Below are positions 47,204 to 61,757 of a DNA stretch of 64,000 bases, piece after piece. Where the stretch lies: NCBI GenBank assembly GCA_963921825.1, contig OY997591.1:21137515-21201514 (forward strand), read 5' to 3'. The notes beneath the pieces were generated by a model, which worked only from the letters and a program-made list of their open reading frames with translations, did not search any database and had not been told where the DNA came from. Every line of letters starts with the position of its first letter. Position 1 is the stretch's first letter. A program made the position numbers and the translations under genes. The DNA comes from Erodium maritimum. Its lineage: Eukaryota > Streptophyta > Magnoliopsida > Geraniales > Geraniaceae.

Positions 47204-50032
47204 TGTAAGAACAGCTCCCGGTCAACGCCAGTCAAATCGGCGAAAAACAGGAAAATTTAAAAAATTTGGACAGACACTTAAATGAACCCAAATTTGACCC
47301 CGAGGGTCATACCGGACTTAAGTTGACCCTGATTTCAACCAAAGTGAGTTCCGGGGGACTCAGGGCCACTTCCTGACCAATTTGGGAAATGTTGACTTTT
47401 CACTGGAAAAGTCAACCGAGCGAGTTTTGGTCCGTTCGAGGTCCGTTTTGGATCCAAAAAGCTTAGCCGTCGTCACATCGGTCTTAGTTGAGTCGTTTCC
47501 TTGTAGCCCGTGAAGTTTCATAATTTCTTGGAAAAAGTGTCCGTTTGGAGCCCGAGACGGCCGAATTTCGCGAATCTGACAGAAAATATCTACTAAGATA
47601 TATGTTTAAAGGGGGGGACCCACTTGACAATTGTCACAATTTGGTGGTTGATAGTTTTTGAATAAAACTAAAGAAAAGTAAAGGTGGTGGTAGTTTTGTA
47701 AATATGAAAAAGGTGTGGTTGGTATTTTGAAACAATTAAAAGAGAATGAGAAGATGAAGTGTCGGCCATTTTAGAAAAAAGAAGAGAAGTAGAGAGAGAA
47801 AGAAGAGAGATAAGAGAAGAGAGAAAAAAGAGAGAAAGTGTTGGAGTTTTGTGATTTCCCGACAATCCGACCGACGGATCGTCTCAACGGTTGAAGAATC
47901 GAGCTCCCGTCGTCATTCCCTACGGTGAGAACCTAACCGCTTTTCATTTTGGAACGTTTGAATTTTAGGTTTTGAGTTTAAATGGTTTGATTAAGGTTGG
48001 GTTGAGGTTTGGGGTTCGTTAGAAACGTTTTGAGGCGAAAAGAAATGTTTTCCGTTGTGGCCGTGTGGGGCCCACATTTTCGGGCCTCGGGTTTTTCATG
48101 TTCGGGTGGTGTAGGACGATCCCCAAGTCGTTAATCCACACCCGGATCGAAATTTGGAATTAAATTGTAAAAGTTGTAATTGACGGGTTTAGAAACTTTA
48201 AACGCAAATTAAATTGCTCGGAAGTCGGAAATTGATTCCGTCGATTGCGTTGGAACCCTTGAATTATTCTAAGACCGTAGAAACAAAAACGAGAATTTTC
48301 GGAGACCCGACAGAGGAAAGGGAAAGCTAGGCGAGTGATCGTGATCACGGCGGAGCTTGGTTGTGAGCTTTTGGGAAAAGCATACGAGGTAGGGAAAAGT
48401 AGCCGGATCTCGGCCCTTACTAGGGAAAGTTAACAGTAGAAATGCACGTGACACTTGGGTGTCGTGGGTTAAGTAAGTTTATCGAACAATAGAAAGGCAG
48501 GCGACCCCGGGTGGTGTCGTATGATACGGGAACGTATCGAACAATAGAAATGCATGTGACACTTAGTAGTGTCGTAGGAGCAGTGAACTTTCGATATTAG
48601 AATTACTGGAGGCATTTGGTTATGCCCGGAGGTTGATTGTTTAGTTTGTGTCTTGGGTGGCCATGAGAGTCCGTCCTTTACTGTTTGTGTCTTGGGTGGC
48701 CATGAGAGCCCGTACTTTACTGTTTGTGTCTTGGGTGGCCATGAGAGCCCGTACTTTAATGTTTGTGTCATGGGTGGCCATTAGAGCTCGTACTTTACTG
48801 TTTGTGTCTTGGGTGGCCATGAGAGCCCGTACTTTACTGTTTGTGTCTTGGGTGGCCATGAGAGCTCGTACTTTAATGTTTGTGTCTTGGGTGGCCATGA
48901 GAGCCCGGACTTTATTGTTTGTGTCTTGGATGGCCATGAGAGCCCGTGTTTTACCGTTCGTGTCTTGGGTGGCCATGAGTGCCCGTGGAGTTGTTGAACC
49001 CGTGTTTTACCGTTGGTGTCTTGGGTGGCCATGAGTGCCCGTGGGGTTGTTGAACCCGTGTTTTACCGCTGGTGTCTTGGGTGTACATGAGTGCCCGTGG
49101 GGTTGTTGAACCCGTGTTTTACTTTTGGTGTCTTGGGTGGCCATGAGTGCCTGTGGAGTGTTAAACCGATGTTGTTGCTGTTCTTGAACTTTGCTTGTGA
49201 TTGTGATTGTGGTTACCTGGGGTTGGTGAGTGTGACAGGTCGACAGCCTGATCTGAATTTGTGTCGGGAAAAGTGCGACAGGTCGACCGTCTGATCCAAC
49301 CGTCGCGTTGGGAAAAGGGCAATAGGTCGACAGCCTATCCGATTGGGTTCGGGAAAAGTGCGACAGGTCGACAGCCTGATCCAACCGTCGCGTTGGGAAA
49401 AGTGCAACAGGTCGGCCGCCTGATCCAACCGTCGCGTTGGGAAAAGGGCAGGGGGTTACTGAGCAACTGGAGTGCGATCCTTTGCGATCTTGTTTGGTAT
49501 GCGATCCTTTGTGATCTTGGGTGTTGCGTGGTTATCTTTTGTGCCTTGGGTGGAGGTCGTAATCGTTGTGTCAGGTCTACATTACGTGTCCGAGTGTTGA
49601 GTCGGTTGAGGAAAGTAACAGTCGTGTGTAAGTCGGGTTACTTGAGTTTGGGGATAGTATTCCCCGGTGTTTGGGTTGTTGTTGTTGTTTCCGGCATGTT
49701 CTGCTAAATATGCCGTAGTCAGTCTGGTATCCGTGGTGGTGAGCGAACGCTCACCCCTAGTTGCTTTTCCTACAGGTACTGGTCGCGGGACGGACTAGGT
49801 GAGCTCTCGAAGCTTGAAGAGCTAGGAGCGGGAGTCCGGGTTTCCTTTTTGAGTCTAGCGACGTACGCCTTGTATTTTGTCCGCTTGTTGGGACGTACTT
49901 TTGAGTTGTAAATTATTATTTTGATTAACTAAATGATGGTTTTAAAGCGATTTATTTAAAAGGTTTGAAAATGTTTTATTGTCTTAAACGTTCGCGTTCC
50001 GGGTTTAGTTCTACTGAATTTGGGGCGTGACA
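47204..50032 (+). mobile_element. solo LTR, Ty3/gypsy-like, 2.8 kb
   Basis: It starts TGTAAGAACAGCTCCCGGTC and ends GGGGCGTGACA. The start matches the LTR at 63030, defining one family. The GCTCACCCC motif lies near 49750. GCTAC occurs at 47196-47200 and directly after the 3' end (50033-50037), a probable target duplication with three extra bases on the left. There is neither a primer site after it nor a purine tract before it, so it is a solo LTR. Confidence 0.75.
48642..49450 (+). repeat. tandem repeats inside LTR
   Basis: There are about nine 39-bp units around CTTGGGTGGCCATGAGAGCC (48642-48990). Three longer variants with GGGGTTGTTGAACCCGTG follow (to about 49150), then four units around CAGGTCGACAGCCTGATCC (49236-49450). 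The repeat makes frames such as a VSWVAMRARTL iteration that are not proteins. Spacing is uniform and units are contiguous, so it is not a CRISPR array. Confidence 0.9.
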
Positions 50033-51000
50033 GCTACGTTGGGGATATGGTTGCGGCTTGTCCAGCCGGAGGTTCCCATACCCTGGCTTCGAGGTTCGCA
50101 CTACTGGCCCCTAGATTGCGAGACCGAAAGGGGAAATGGAAGATGTTGGACGGGGAGGTAGAACTGTCCAAGCAGGTCTTGACTTTTCCCGTTCGGAGTG
50201 TGCAACCAAATCCGGATCGTCGGACATGTGTAATGAATTTTCCCGTTATGGGGCCTCACCCAGATCGGGTAAGCGTGGACCCATTGCGAGGAAGAGCCCC
50301 CTGCAATTTTCGGCATTGCCTAGAGAACATTCATATACCTTTCCCGCGGAGACGAATGGAGGAGAGGCTAGGGGGCTTTCCTGGATTTTCTACGATCTCC
50401 CCTCCGGGTAGGAAGCGGCCGGTGAGGAAGATCTTGGTCTCAGAATCCGAGGAATCATGTTACACAGCCTGATAGAACGTCACATGTAGCGGTGGGTGCG
50501 GTAAGTACCCTCGCCTCGACCAATGAGGAGTTCATGGTTTAGTTGGGGGGGGGGGGGGGGGGGGGGTCTACGAGTACTACCGCCTCACTGGATGTTCGGT
50601 GGAAATGGTTCCACCAAATACCGGCATAGTACTCCTTTACTATCTCGAGTGCAAGAACTATCGCCTTTATGGAGCCCTACTATATATATATCAATGAAGG
50701 ACGGCGCATGCTGGATTTTCGAAGGAGTATTTAATCCGCCCTAGCGCCATTCTTCCAAAAAAAAGGCTTGCTCTACCCTAGCTGGCCATTTGGAGTAGTT
50801 GTACTAGTTGGCTTGACATTGGTCGTGGACGCTGTCGCAGTATCCCTCCCCCGACATCCATCCTGGAAAATTTCGGCACATGAGCATTTTTTTTATTTTT
50901 CTCTTGTCGTCCTACGATATTCGTACTTTTCAGTCAACTTCTTTACTATTATCTTTGGGTTTCATACTCTTTGTGTTTTTTTTGGAAAGAAAATATATTA
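50033..51000. other. GC-rich repeat block, right part
   Basis: It continues the block interrupted by the LTR. A 150-codon plus-strand frame (50020-50472) starts inside the LTR end and has no recognised domain. A G homopolymer of over 20 bases lies near 50545-50567. The last 120 bases turn T-rich, then A-rich, perhaps the 3' end of a retroposon. Confidence 0.35.
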
Positions 51001-51538
51001 CTAATATCTCAAGACTTAAAAATAAAATAAGGGGAAGTAGGTGGGATTCCTCTCAAACAAACAAGAGCACTCCTACCCTCGAAACAGAAAGCTTAACGAA
51101 GAAACCAACAATACAATACACATAAACAAGTCTAGTACCTTGGTTCAACAACCATGAAGCTCATACCCAGGTTTTACTAATACTTTTAATTAGGTCCCTA
51201 ATTTATATGGTTGCATAGGGACACCAAAATCTCACAAAATAGACCTTAATTCAAGGGACACCAAAAAACCAATGACATTATACGAGCATGTAAATATCTT
51301 AAACATTAAGCTAGAATCCACAAATAGGACGCAAAAAAAATCATGAATCCCATTAGAAGTGCAAATCAATATAAGAGTAAACAAAAAAATCCATATGAAG
51401 TTAGTGTAAAATTGTGTATATTTCATAGCATTAGTATCAAGCTTTCAGTATTATAATAATTCTGAAAAAACAAAAGCTTACAAAAAGAAGCATTGTAAAA
51501 GGAAAAAAATAAATATTTGAAGAGTTGAAGAGGCTAAT
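51001..51538. other. Rab2 gene 3' flank
   Basis: AT-rich sequence lies downstream of the minus-strand Rab2 stop codon and probably includes its 3' UTR. No other feature seen. Confidence 0.4.
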
Positions 51539-54232
<2,694 letters not shown>

Positions 54233-54602
54233 TGTTTCTCTCAGGAAACAAACACCCGATCTTATCAGAGATTAATTGAACCTTATTAAGAAAAGTTCCG
54301 ATTTGACCTTGTTTGGATCGGAAAAGAAAAAAGAAATTGATACCGGTTATGTTATGAAAATAACATATAGAACTATACTTTGATTATTTATCGATCAAAT
54401 AGCTCATTTCGTTCATTTTGATTGCAATTTGAGGGAGACGAAGAAGAAAGCCAGGGAGCAGGGACGACACATGGTCCCGCTTTATTGATTGACAGGGATC
54501 GGTCCATTTTACTGTTGAGCTGTGTTTAACTTAATGCCCAACTTTTTTTTACCGTTAAAAAATCGATTAATTTGTTTTTATTTTTATAAAATAATAAAAG
54601 TA
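54233..54602 (-). promoter_or_regulatory. Rab2 leader and promoter region
   Basis: The region upstream of the minus-strand start codon includes a probable leader. I cannot point to a certain TATA box. The probable Helitron begins within or just beyond it. Confidence 0.4.
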
Positions 54603-55477
54603 TCTTTTTTAAAATCTTACTTAAGGTAATAGGAATGAAATTAGCCACCTGGCAAGCCATGCTGGCACAATCTCCTTTTGCTATTTCTCTCTTCCTTTTG
54701 TTCACCGCGTGAGCCTTCTCTTCTTTTTCTTTTTCCTTAGGCAGACTCTTCGCCTCTCTCTTTGATCGTTACAGAACCTGGACCTGAACCATCACCTCAT
54801 CAATGATCCAGGTCAAGCAATTTGTGGGGCTATAAAACCGGCATCTTCATCGACTTGATGGGAACTGAAAGTTTCTCCACCCATCCTCACCCCTCTCGCA
54901 GCCAAATCCCAACCCGACCTTGCTTGCTGGCTGTTGTCCCGCCCGACGTTACTCGATCGTTTCGGATTTGCAATTAATTAGGGTTGTTTCTGTGCAGAAA
55001 TCCAATTAATTATAGAACTTCTCTAATTGCTTTGTCTCCGATGGACCTTAGTAATATCGAAGGATGAGAAATCCAATTAAGGTCCAATATTACCAATCCC
55101 GTATAGTACGTTTATAATTGCTTTGTCTCCGATGGATATTTTTGCTCCTTTTTTTCTGTTCGTTTAAATTATGGATGGTTTGATTGTTGATTGTTTGGAT
55201 CTGTGTCGGTTTCTGGAAATTATGGAGTATGCGAATTATGTGGATTTTGTTGCCTTTCTACGTATTTTTTTTTATCTGCTGAGCTGAGGGGCATATCATT
55301 ATCTGGTGATTTAGGATTTTGATTTAGCTCTAGCGTATAGGTTGAGAAGTTTTAGATCCCTTTTCAGTGTTTGCGTTGCATTGGCAATCAAAACATCATA
55401 TTTTATACACATTCTTAATTCTCTCCAGGACTTAAAACTAAAAAAGAACATCCTGAAAAGGGCTTGGAAAAACTCGG

Positions 55478-56391
55478 GTCAATTACAGAGATGTAGCTCA
55501 AAGAGTGGGAGCATCTAGAGAGATTAGCGGTTTGGAAAAGAAGATTCAATATGCATATATTGAAGAGGTTACTTCTACAATAATGTTTTCACATTCCTTT
55601 CCCTTACGAATTAAGCAAGTTTAAATATTGATGGAACTATGTTTATTCGGATAAAATTATCAACTGGAAGTATGCTAGATGGTGATATGCTTTTCACCCA
55701 TTTGTTCAGTTGGACTATTATGTTGGATGCAGTAGAAACTATGAATGCATCTGGAAACACCTACTATATCTAAATTTCATTATTGTGTCAGGTTTGAGAA
55801 TAGTCATCAGGTTCAATGATTGTGAATTAAAAGCATAAATGAGAAGATTCACGGAGTTGAGTTTTACTCGAATCTCAATATCAGGCTACAAGAATGACCA
55901 ACTAGCTTCTTGTTATTGTGGAGACACAATTTTTGGTGTATATCTTATAGTTTAAGTAGTATAGGGAACATATTTTTCTGATTATCTATTACTTCTGCAT
56001 GCGCTAATTATTGCAGCGAAGCATTAAAGATAAACTTCCAAGTTTGAGTTGGAAGAAAGAAGATATTAAGAATCAAATTGCTCGCATAACTCCTGAGTAC
56101 CAGAAGGTAAATTTTGGATGAACCATATTTTTATATAGTTTATTTGTGGTAGCATTGGTGGTATGCATATTGTCACTAAGCAATTCTTATGGTATTTCTG
56201 TCTGATGTTAAAAGATTCCAGTAGTATGATGGATGTAGTAATAAAAAATGGAAAAGAGGATCAATGAGATTGTTGACAGGATGTTCAAAAGTTTTAGTGA
56301 GTCTGTTAATGTGGCCAACATTCGTGAATATGAAGAAACTCAGCTCAAGGCTGCTAAAAATATGGTAGATGAAAGGGTTAAGCTTAAATAG
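55478..56391 (+). pseudogene. SMC1: SMC1 (cohesin ATPase subunit) gene fragment
   Basis: Three exon-like blocks in order resemble the second coiled-coil part of plant SMC1. They are about 55523-55566 (REISGLEKKIQYAYIEE), 56017-56106 (KDKLPSLSWKKEDIKNQIAR and on, flanked by good AG and GT) and 56248-56391 (EKRINEIVDRMFKSFSESV, then NVANIREYEETQLKAA). The last block runs into a TAG stop soon after. Introns are retained, so this is a captured or duplicated genomic piece rather than a processed copy. It lacks the ATPase heads and cannot make cohesin. The identification rests on remembered SMC1 sequence. Confidence 0.75.
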
Positions 56392-57258
56392 CCCGCTGTT
56401 AAAATTAAAATACTTTTATATCCATGGCATTTTTTTATTCACTGATTCTTGCATTTTTGTATAAATGCAAATATGCACGCATACGTCTTAACATATTCAC
56501 CCATGAAGAGTTCTAAAACTTTTGTGTATAAATGCAAATACCAAATGGTAAGTTCTAAAACTTTGAGAATCAAGAGTTGATTACATTCGTGATCCTAATT
56601 GTTTTTTGTTGATAGCATTATGATTAGTCTGCAGATCAGTTACTTCCCCAAAGAGTGTGCGTTTCGTGTGCGTCATCGTGTGGTTGTTTTTAGATCTGTT
56701 CATAGATTTGTTCCAAACTAATTATGGGTCCTGGGGTAAAAAAATAATTAGAATATCACCTGAATCCAAAAGAATTCATTGTTGGATGGTAATTCGTTTA
56801 TTGCTTATTAGTCCTTCGATTTGGTTATCCTGTTAAGGTTTTCTCTACACATGTTTAGATGAAATTATTTGCATATTGGACCTTACTCTTAATGCCACAA
56901 TTTTCCTGTATGTTGAACGTTTTGTTGCACTGCCATTTTCTCTACACATGATAAGGATCAATTCATTTTAGCCGTTTTTCTACATGGTTTTGTTGATGTC
57001 ATAACTCTGTTAAATGTATTCATCATTTTCTGGTGATGAATCAACTATGAAGTATTATGGTCCAATGGGTGTATTCTATACGTGTTATGACTTCCTTTAT
57101 TGTAAGAAAAAAAAATCTTATTCTTTGTAACTGAAACTAACCATCTTTATTCACGTCCGTTTGGCTACTTAGAATGCTACATATATTTTATTATGTTTTC
57201 TTTATGTTCGACCGTTTGACTGTAATCCATGTTCTGTGAAGTATAATTTTATTTGGAG

Positions 57259-57560
57259 ATTTTTTTATCAGCTCAGAAAATTTATTAGGAAAAGGACACT
57301 TTTCAAGAAGAAAAGTATCTCAAGGAAAACCAGAGACAACGACTACAAAGGGTCTCCCGGAAATAGAGCTTAAAGGCATAACTTTTAGAACCAAAATGAG
57401 AGTAGTCCCCGGAAAAACAAAAAACACAAATAACAAGCAAAGAAAAATTATGGAATGCGGACACTAGGTGGAAGAAACATGGTTTTTGTTGGCTGAAATG
57501 AAACAATTTGAAAAGGCTTAGATTAGTATAACAAAGGGTCATGCAAAAAATTATTACTTT
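57259..57560 (-). mobile_element. LINE 3'-end fragment
   Basis: On the minus strand the sequence ends TTTTCTGAGCTGATAAAAAAA, the same style of terminus as the LINE-derived element at 32453. Only the 3' region is present. The upper boundary is approximate, and I found no certain target duplication. Confidence 0.5.
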
Positions 57561-58601
57561 CCTATGCTAGATGAATATATTTGGTATAACTTTTCTACTG
57601 ATATAGTAAGAGGTCGTGCAAATCAGGGAACATGCAGGAAAGGAAACCAACATTCAATCTTATTTAGAGCTACTGATCTCCAATTGGAATCTCCTTGGCC
57701 TTACAAATGTAATCCTCTGGATCCATCTCATGCATGGTTTATCATGCATTAAAGATACACATTTTATTTTTCAATATTTGTTGTACAGCTTATAGCTTGT
57801 GTCAAATTTTTATATTTGATTCTTCAGGCTTCCTTCTTTCATATATATAAGTTTTTTTCACTCAATTATCTGGTTTCAAATATGAAACTGCATCATCTAC
57901 TTTTGTATGATTTTTTATTTTCAGCTTAGCATACTTAATTAAAAAAAATAAGTCGGATTTAACATAGGTTTACCTTGTGAACGATGATAAGTTGTTTAGC
58001 AGTATTCTCCCTCATTTTTTCCTCATTTATTTGATTGGATTTGTTTCAGGGTTTCTTCAAGTCGATCAAGGTATTCTCCCCTCATTTTTAGGTTATCAAT
58101 GCTTTAGTATGGGTCAATGCTTTAATACGGGTGCTGTGTAAAATTTGAAACATGGTTGGTTAGCATGGTGATTTAAATTCTTAACAATCAAGGTAGTGTT
58201 CTTTAGAGGGTAGTTTGGTTGATACAGTTAAGCTCTATAACCTCTTCTTTTTTAGATGATTACATACACATTCATTCGTTATAGAATTATCAAGAAATCT
58301 TTCTTATGATTTACAAAGTCCAAATATAGCCTAGATATGATGCAATTAAGAAAAATGTCCTATAGTTTTTACCATATAGCTTAGATGATACCTTCAATTT
58401 GAATGTGGGGGCTGGACACAACTTTCAGAACTAAAAATGAACTTTTTGAAGTGGACAATAACCGTAGGGACGATTGATGATGACTTAGTTTACAATTTGA
58501 AAACCATTTAAAACTTAAAATTGAAATATTTATGCAATCCATGCTTAATTTTGTCCTCTACTGTTGATTTCATGTGAAGAAAAGTAGTTTTGTATTATCA
58601 G

Positions 58602-58693
58602 TGAATGTACAAAATCATTGAGCCGTCCATCAAATAAGTGTCCAATATGTCGCCAGCCCATCGAAGAACTGATAGAGATCAAGGTTGATAAAG
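58602..58693 (+). pseudogene. RING-finger exon fragment (LUL/LOG2-type E3 ligase)
   Basis: One exon bounded by TATTATCAG and GTAAGAA encodes ECTKSLSRPSNKCPICRQPI followed by EELIEIKVDK. It carries the last half of a C3HC4 RING (CPICRQPxExLxEIKV), as in the C-terminus of plant LUL/LOG2-like ubiquitin ligases. The rest of the gene is not seen nearby, so it is a captured fragment. Confidence 0.75.
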
Positions 58694-59372
58694 GTAAGAA
58701 TTTAAATCAGGTTTTATATTTTAGATTTTGTTGTTGGCTCCTCTATTGCATCCATTTTCATTAAATATGTACAATGTATGTTCTATCCATGGCCTTAGAT
58801 ATCCTTGTATTTCTGTTTCTACAATTCATCTCTCTTGATAGCAGTGAGGTTCAATCCATTCTTATTAGAATTTTAATCAAATATTGGATTAAGAAATGAA
58901 AACTCACCACAGCCAGTGACAAAAACACCATGTCTTTCGTCAAAACAACACGAAATTAATTATTAATTAGAGAGCACTATTGCTTCACTTGATCTCAAGC
59001 ATGGAGAGATTTGTAAGTATAATTTGTTGTTTGCTTAATTTGATTTATTTTGGAGTTGATTGACAGCTGATACTGAACTGTATTCTTATTTACTTTATAA
59101 GGAATAATGACATTTGTATTTTTCATTTTGATTATTTGCAGTTTGGTCTTTGGAGACACGTTCTTGGGAAAATGATGTTGTGGCCGAAATCGATATTTTA
59201 TTGGGTAAATGTAAATATGATCATTTTTAATTAGCTTTTGAACTATGTGGACTTATTCTATACCATGTCACTGGTCCTTATTTTTATTTACATTAGATAA
59301 TCAGAGTGTTTGGATTTTATCGATCAAACAAATAGTTTGGTTGGAGCTTGAACTTATGTTCACAATATATAT

Positions 59373-60070
59373 GTTCACAAGAGGACCAAGAGGGTTGCAC
59401 CAAAGTCCGATGATATTTACCTGAAGCTCATCGTCAAGGTCTGTATATCGATATCTTTTGATCTCTTTGGCCTTACATTTTGCATCTTTGAAGCTATTTT
59501 TGTTGTTTTTGAACCGATTTAGATTTGTTCCGCGATCTGCGGCTTCAGTTGTACCGTTTCCTTGTGAGGAGGACTGGAAACAAGTTCAATGCAGTGATTT
59601 TGAAGAGGTTGTTCATAAGCAAGGTCAACAAGGCTCCTTTCTCTCTCTTGCTGATTCGTTACACCAAGGATAAGGAAATTTCTCTTGTATCTTCTTCAAG
59701 TTGTCTTATTTCTTGGATTGAACTTGCAACTTGCAACACCATGTAAATATAGTGAATTTATATCGGGAAGAAACAAGTGAAATGATTTAGTAGTTGAATT
59801 TGAATCAATAATTAGAGTCTAGATTTGTGTTGATTTGATTGGTTTTTGTAGAACATAAAGAATTAGTGTTTTGATTAATTAATTAATTACATGTCAAGAT
59901 GGTAGTAACATGTGAAGTGATTTAAGAGTTTACTCACAAAGACTTTATTTTCTGACATAACAAGAAGGCAAGATTGATGTTGTTGTCGGGAATGTGATTG
60001 GTGATATAAGGGTTTACGAGGTCCGTGCTATTAAAGTGACTGCCTTTAGGTTCACAGAGACTGCAAGACC
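59373..60070 (+). pseudogene. RPL18: ribosomal protein eL18 gene fragment
   Basis: Three blocks match eL18 in order: 59373-59438 (HKRTKRVAPKSDDIYLKLIV, GT donor), 59549-59677 ([20 protein letters not shown] onward, after a CAG acceptor) and 59968-60070 (GKIDVVVGNVIGDIRVYEVR onward to FRFTETAR). The start and the C-terminal third are missing. The second block has [10 protein letters not shown] where the family has about LSLSRLIRYTK, and its expected donor has decayed (AAGGAAATTT). Introns are retained. It is therefore a non-functional genomic fragment. Confidence 0.85.
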
Positions 60071-61182
60071 TAAGATTAAACTAGACTGGAGCTGGTGAAT
60101 GAACAAACAAAAAAGATTTGATTCAATAGTGTGGTCATCTGTGTAGTATGATTGCATAAGAAACTCAATGGTGTGAGGGAAGAAACACTGATAGAGACAG
60201 AAAGATAGAATAAACGCTTTCTTTCCAATAAGCAATTTACAAACAATTGAAAGGATACTGAATTGGGATCCAGTTGGCTGACACAAGTATTCAATAGGCT
60301 TTACAAGAGCATAAATTTTTCCAATCAAATGTGTCCAACTCCCTGTGTAGGGAAATTGCTGGTCATCTTATTGTTGTTATTCTGGTTTTGGTTCCAATTC
60401 CGTTTGTCAATATTTGGCCGAAATAGCTTTTTTACAACTCATTTCTCCTATTTGTTATATTGGTTTTTATTCAGATATTTACTATCACTGCCAGTAGGAA
60501 TGCATTAAGAAGTTGCTTTGTGAGGTGTTTCTCGAAAATGTTTCTGTCTGTTGAAACAAATCCTAAGTTTTTCAAATTTTATTTGCTGTTTTGTTATGTT
60601 TTTTTTTGTTCTCCTGTATTGATTTTTATTTTGTAGAAGCATTCAGAATCGTTGCAGAAAACCAAATACCTGACGATAAGGGTACTTGAATGGTCCATTG
60701 TGCTCCTGCATATGTTGAATATGATTACCTTGTCTGCATTTAGAATGACATAGTTCCTAAGATTGGCTCCGAGGAACTATGATCTTAACATATTTAATTA
60801 CGTGGGTTGAATTAAATGTTGAATGTTTATTGTTTAAATTTTATAGTGACTTACATTATGTTTGAACTTAGTTACTTTCATTGCCAGATTGTTGGTGAAG
60901 ATGGGCAGTAGAAGATGATCTGCAACTTCGTCGCGTGCGACGCGATGGTTCTGCCGGAGTTCTCCAGAAAAAACTGGAGAACTGAATGGTCCGTCGTTTT
61001 GTTGTACTCTCTTTGATTTTAGGAGTGGTTTAATTTTTAAATTGAAGAGAAAAAAACTGAATTTGGTGAGATTTTACGGTTTCTATGCGAACGTGACTTG
61101 TTGGGTTTTATGTATTGATTAGTGATTTCCCTCTGCATTTGATATTGAGATGTCATAATATCTACTTTGTTTGTTATTGCAG

Positions 61183-61341
61183 GTTACACCAAGCGCCAGT
61201 CTTCAGAGTGATCTTGCTGTGGAGCTTGTGGTGGCCCGTGAAGAAGAGTCTGGGTTTGATATCTCTGGTCACGAAGCAGACAAGATCAGCTCCATCAATT
61301 TTGTTGTTGGCTTTATTTCTTCTCATCACCAAGCAAAGTAG
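61183..61341 (+). pseudogene. exon-like block of unknown origin
   Basis: After a good acceptor (TTATTGCAG) an open stretch reads VTPSASLQSDLAVELVVARE followed by EESGFDISGHEADKIS and ends in a stop. It does not continue eL18 and I do not recognise it. It may be a further captured fragment, or noise. Confidence 0.3.
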
Positions 61342-61727
61342 GGGAAGCATTTGGATTTTCCCAGTTTATTTTCAATGAGAACTTAACTACATGAGCATAA
61401 TTCTCAAACCTTGACAAGTTTGATTCGGTTTATATTACTTAAAATCATAATTTTTCCCTTTATGTATACTATGTGTAGTTAAAGAGTCGTATAAAGCCAA
61501 ATATTAATTGACATGCCTCACATTTTCATTACACCCTGCAAGTTTTCCCTTAGTCAGATTGTGGTTGTGTGGTTTATTACACCTGATTGCCAATTGTAAA
61601 TTGAACAGTACAATAGCCGTAAAACCAGTAAGATAGGATTTACGCCTATTAACTGACCGCCTATAGAACAAAACATTACATATCCAACTCCAACAGTTAT
61701 ATCTCAGATACCGATCCTTACACCATC

Positions 61728-61757
61728 CACCGCGCATCGCGCGGTGTCCACACCTAG
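61728..61757 (+). other. Helitron 3' terminal hairpin and CTAG
   Basis: CACCGCGC-ATC-GCGCGGTG followed by TCCACAC and CTAG, next base T. This GC-rich hairpin, about 10 bases before CTRR, is the rolling-circle termination signal of plant Helitrons. Confidence 0.85.

Larger units (their letters stand above)
54603..61757 (+). mobile_element. probable Helitron carrying host gene fragments
   Basis: The 3' end is clear: a perfect 8-bp stem with 3-base loop (CACCGCGC ATC GCGCGGTG, 61728-61746), seven bases, then CTAG (61754-61757) followed by T, exactly the Helitron terminus. Upstream, in the same orientation, lie intron-containing fragments of at least three unrelated genes (SMC1, a LUL/LOG2-like RING protein, RPL18), which is how gene-capturing Helitrons look. 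The 5' end is uncertain; A|TCTTTTTTAAAATC at 54603 fits the A|TC rule but is a weak call. No Rep/helicase was seen, so it would be non-autonomous. A LINE fragment lies inside. Confidence 0.6.

Noticed and set aside
48641-49034. Open frames of 111-128 codons on both strands with a repeated MATQDT or VSWVAMRARTL unit
   Set aside because: They are produced by the 39-bp tandem repeat (a multiple of three) inside an LTR; there is no start context, domain or splice support.
48642-49150. CRISPR-like spaced repeat
   Set aside because: Units are contiguous without unique spacers, and the genome is a plant's.
50020-50472. 150-codon plus-strand frame as a gene
   Set aside because: Its first codons lie in the LTR end and the remainder is in the GC-rich repeat block; no domain or homologous frame was recognised.
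57564-57752. 62-codon frame with RGRANQGTCRKGNQHS
   Set aside because: It has no recognisable family and no splice context that links it to the neighbouring captured fragments; left unannotated.
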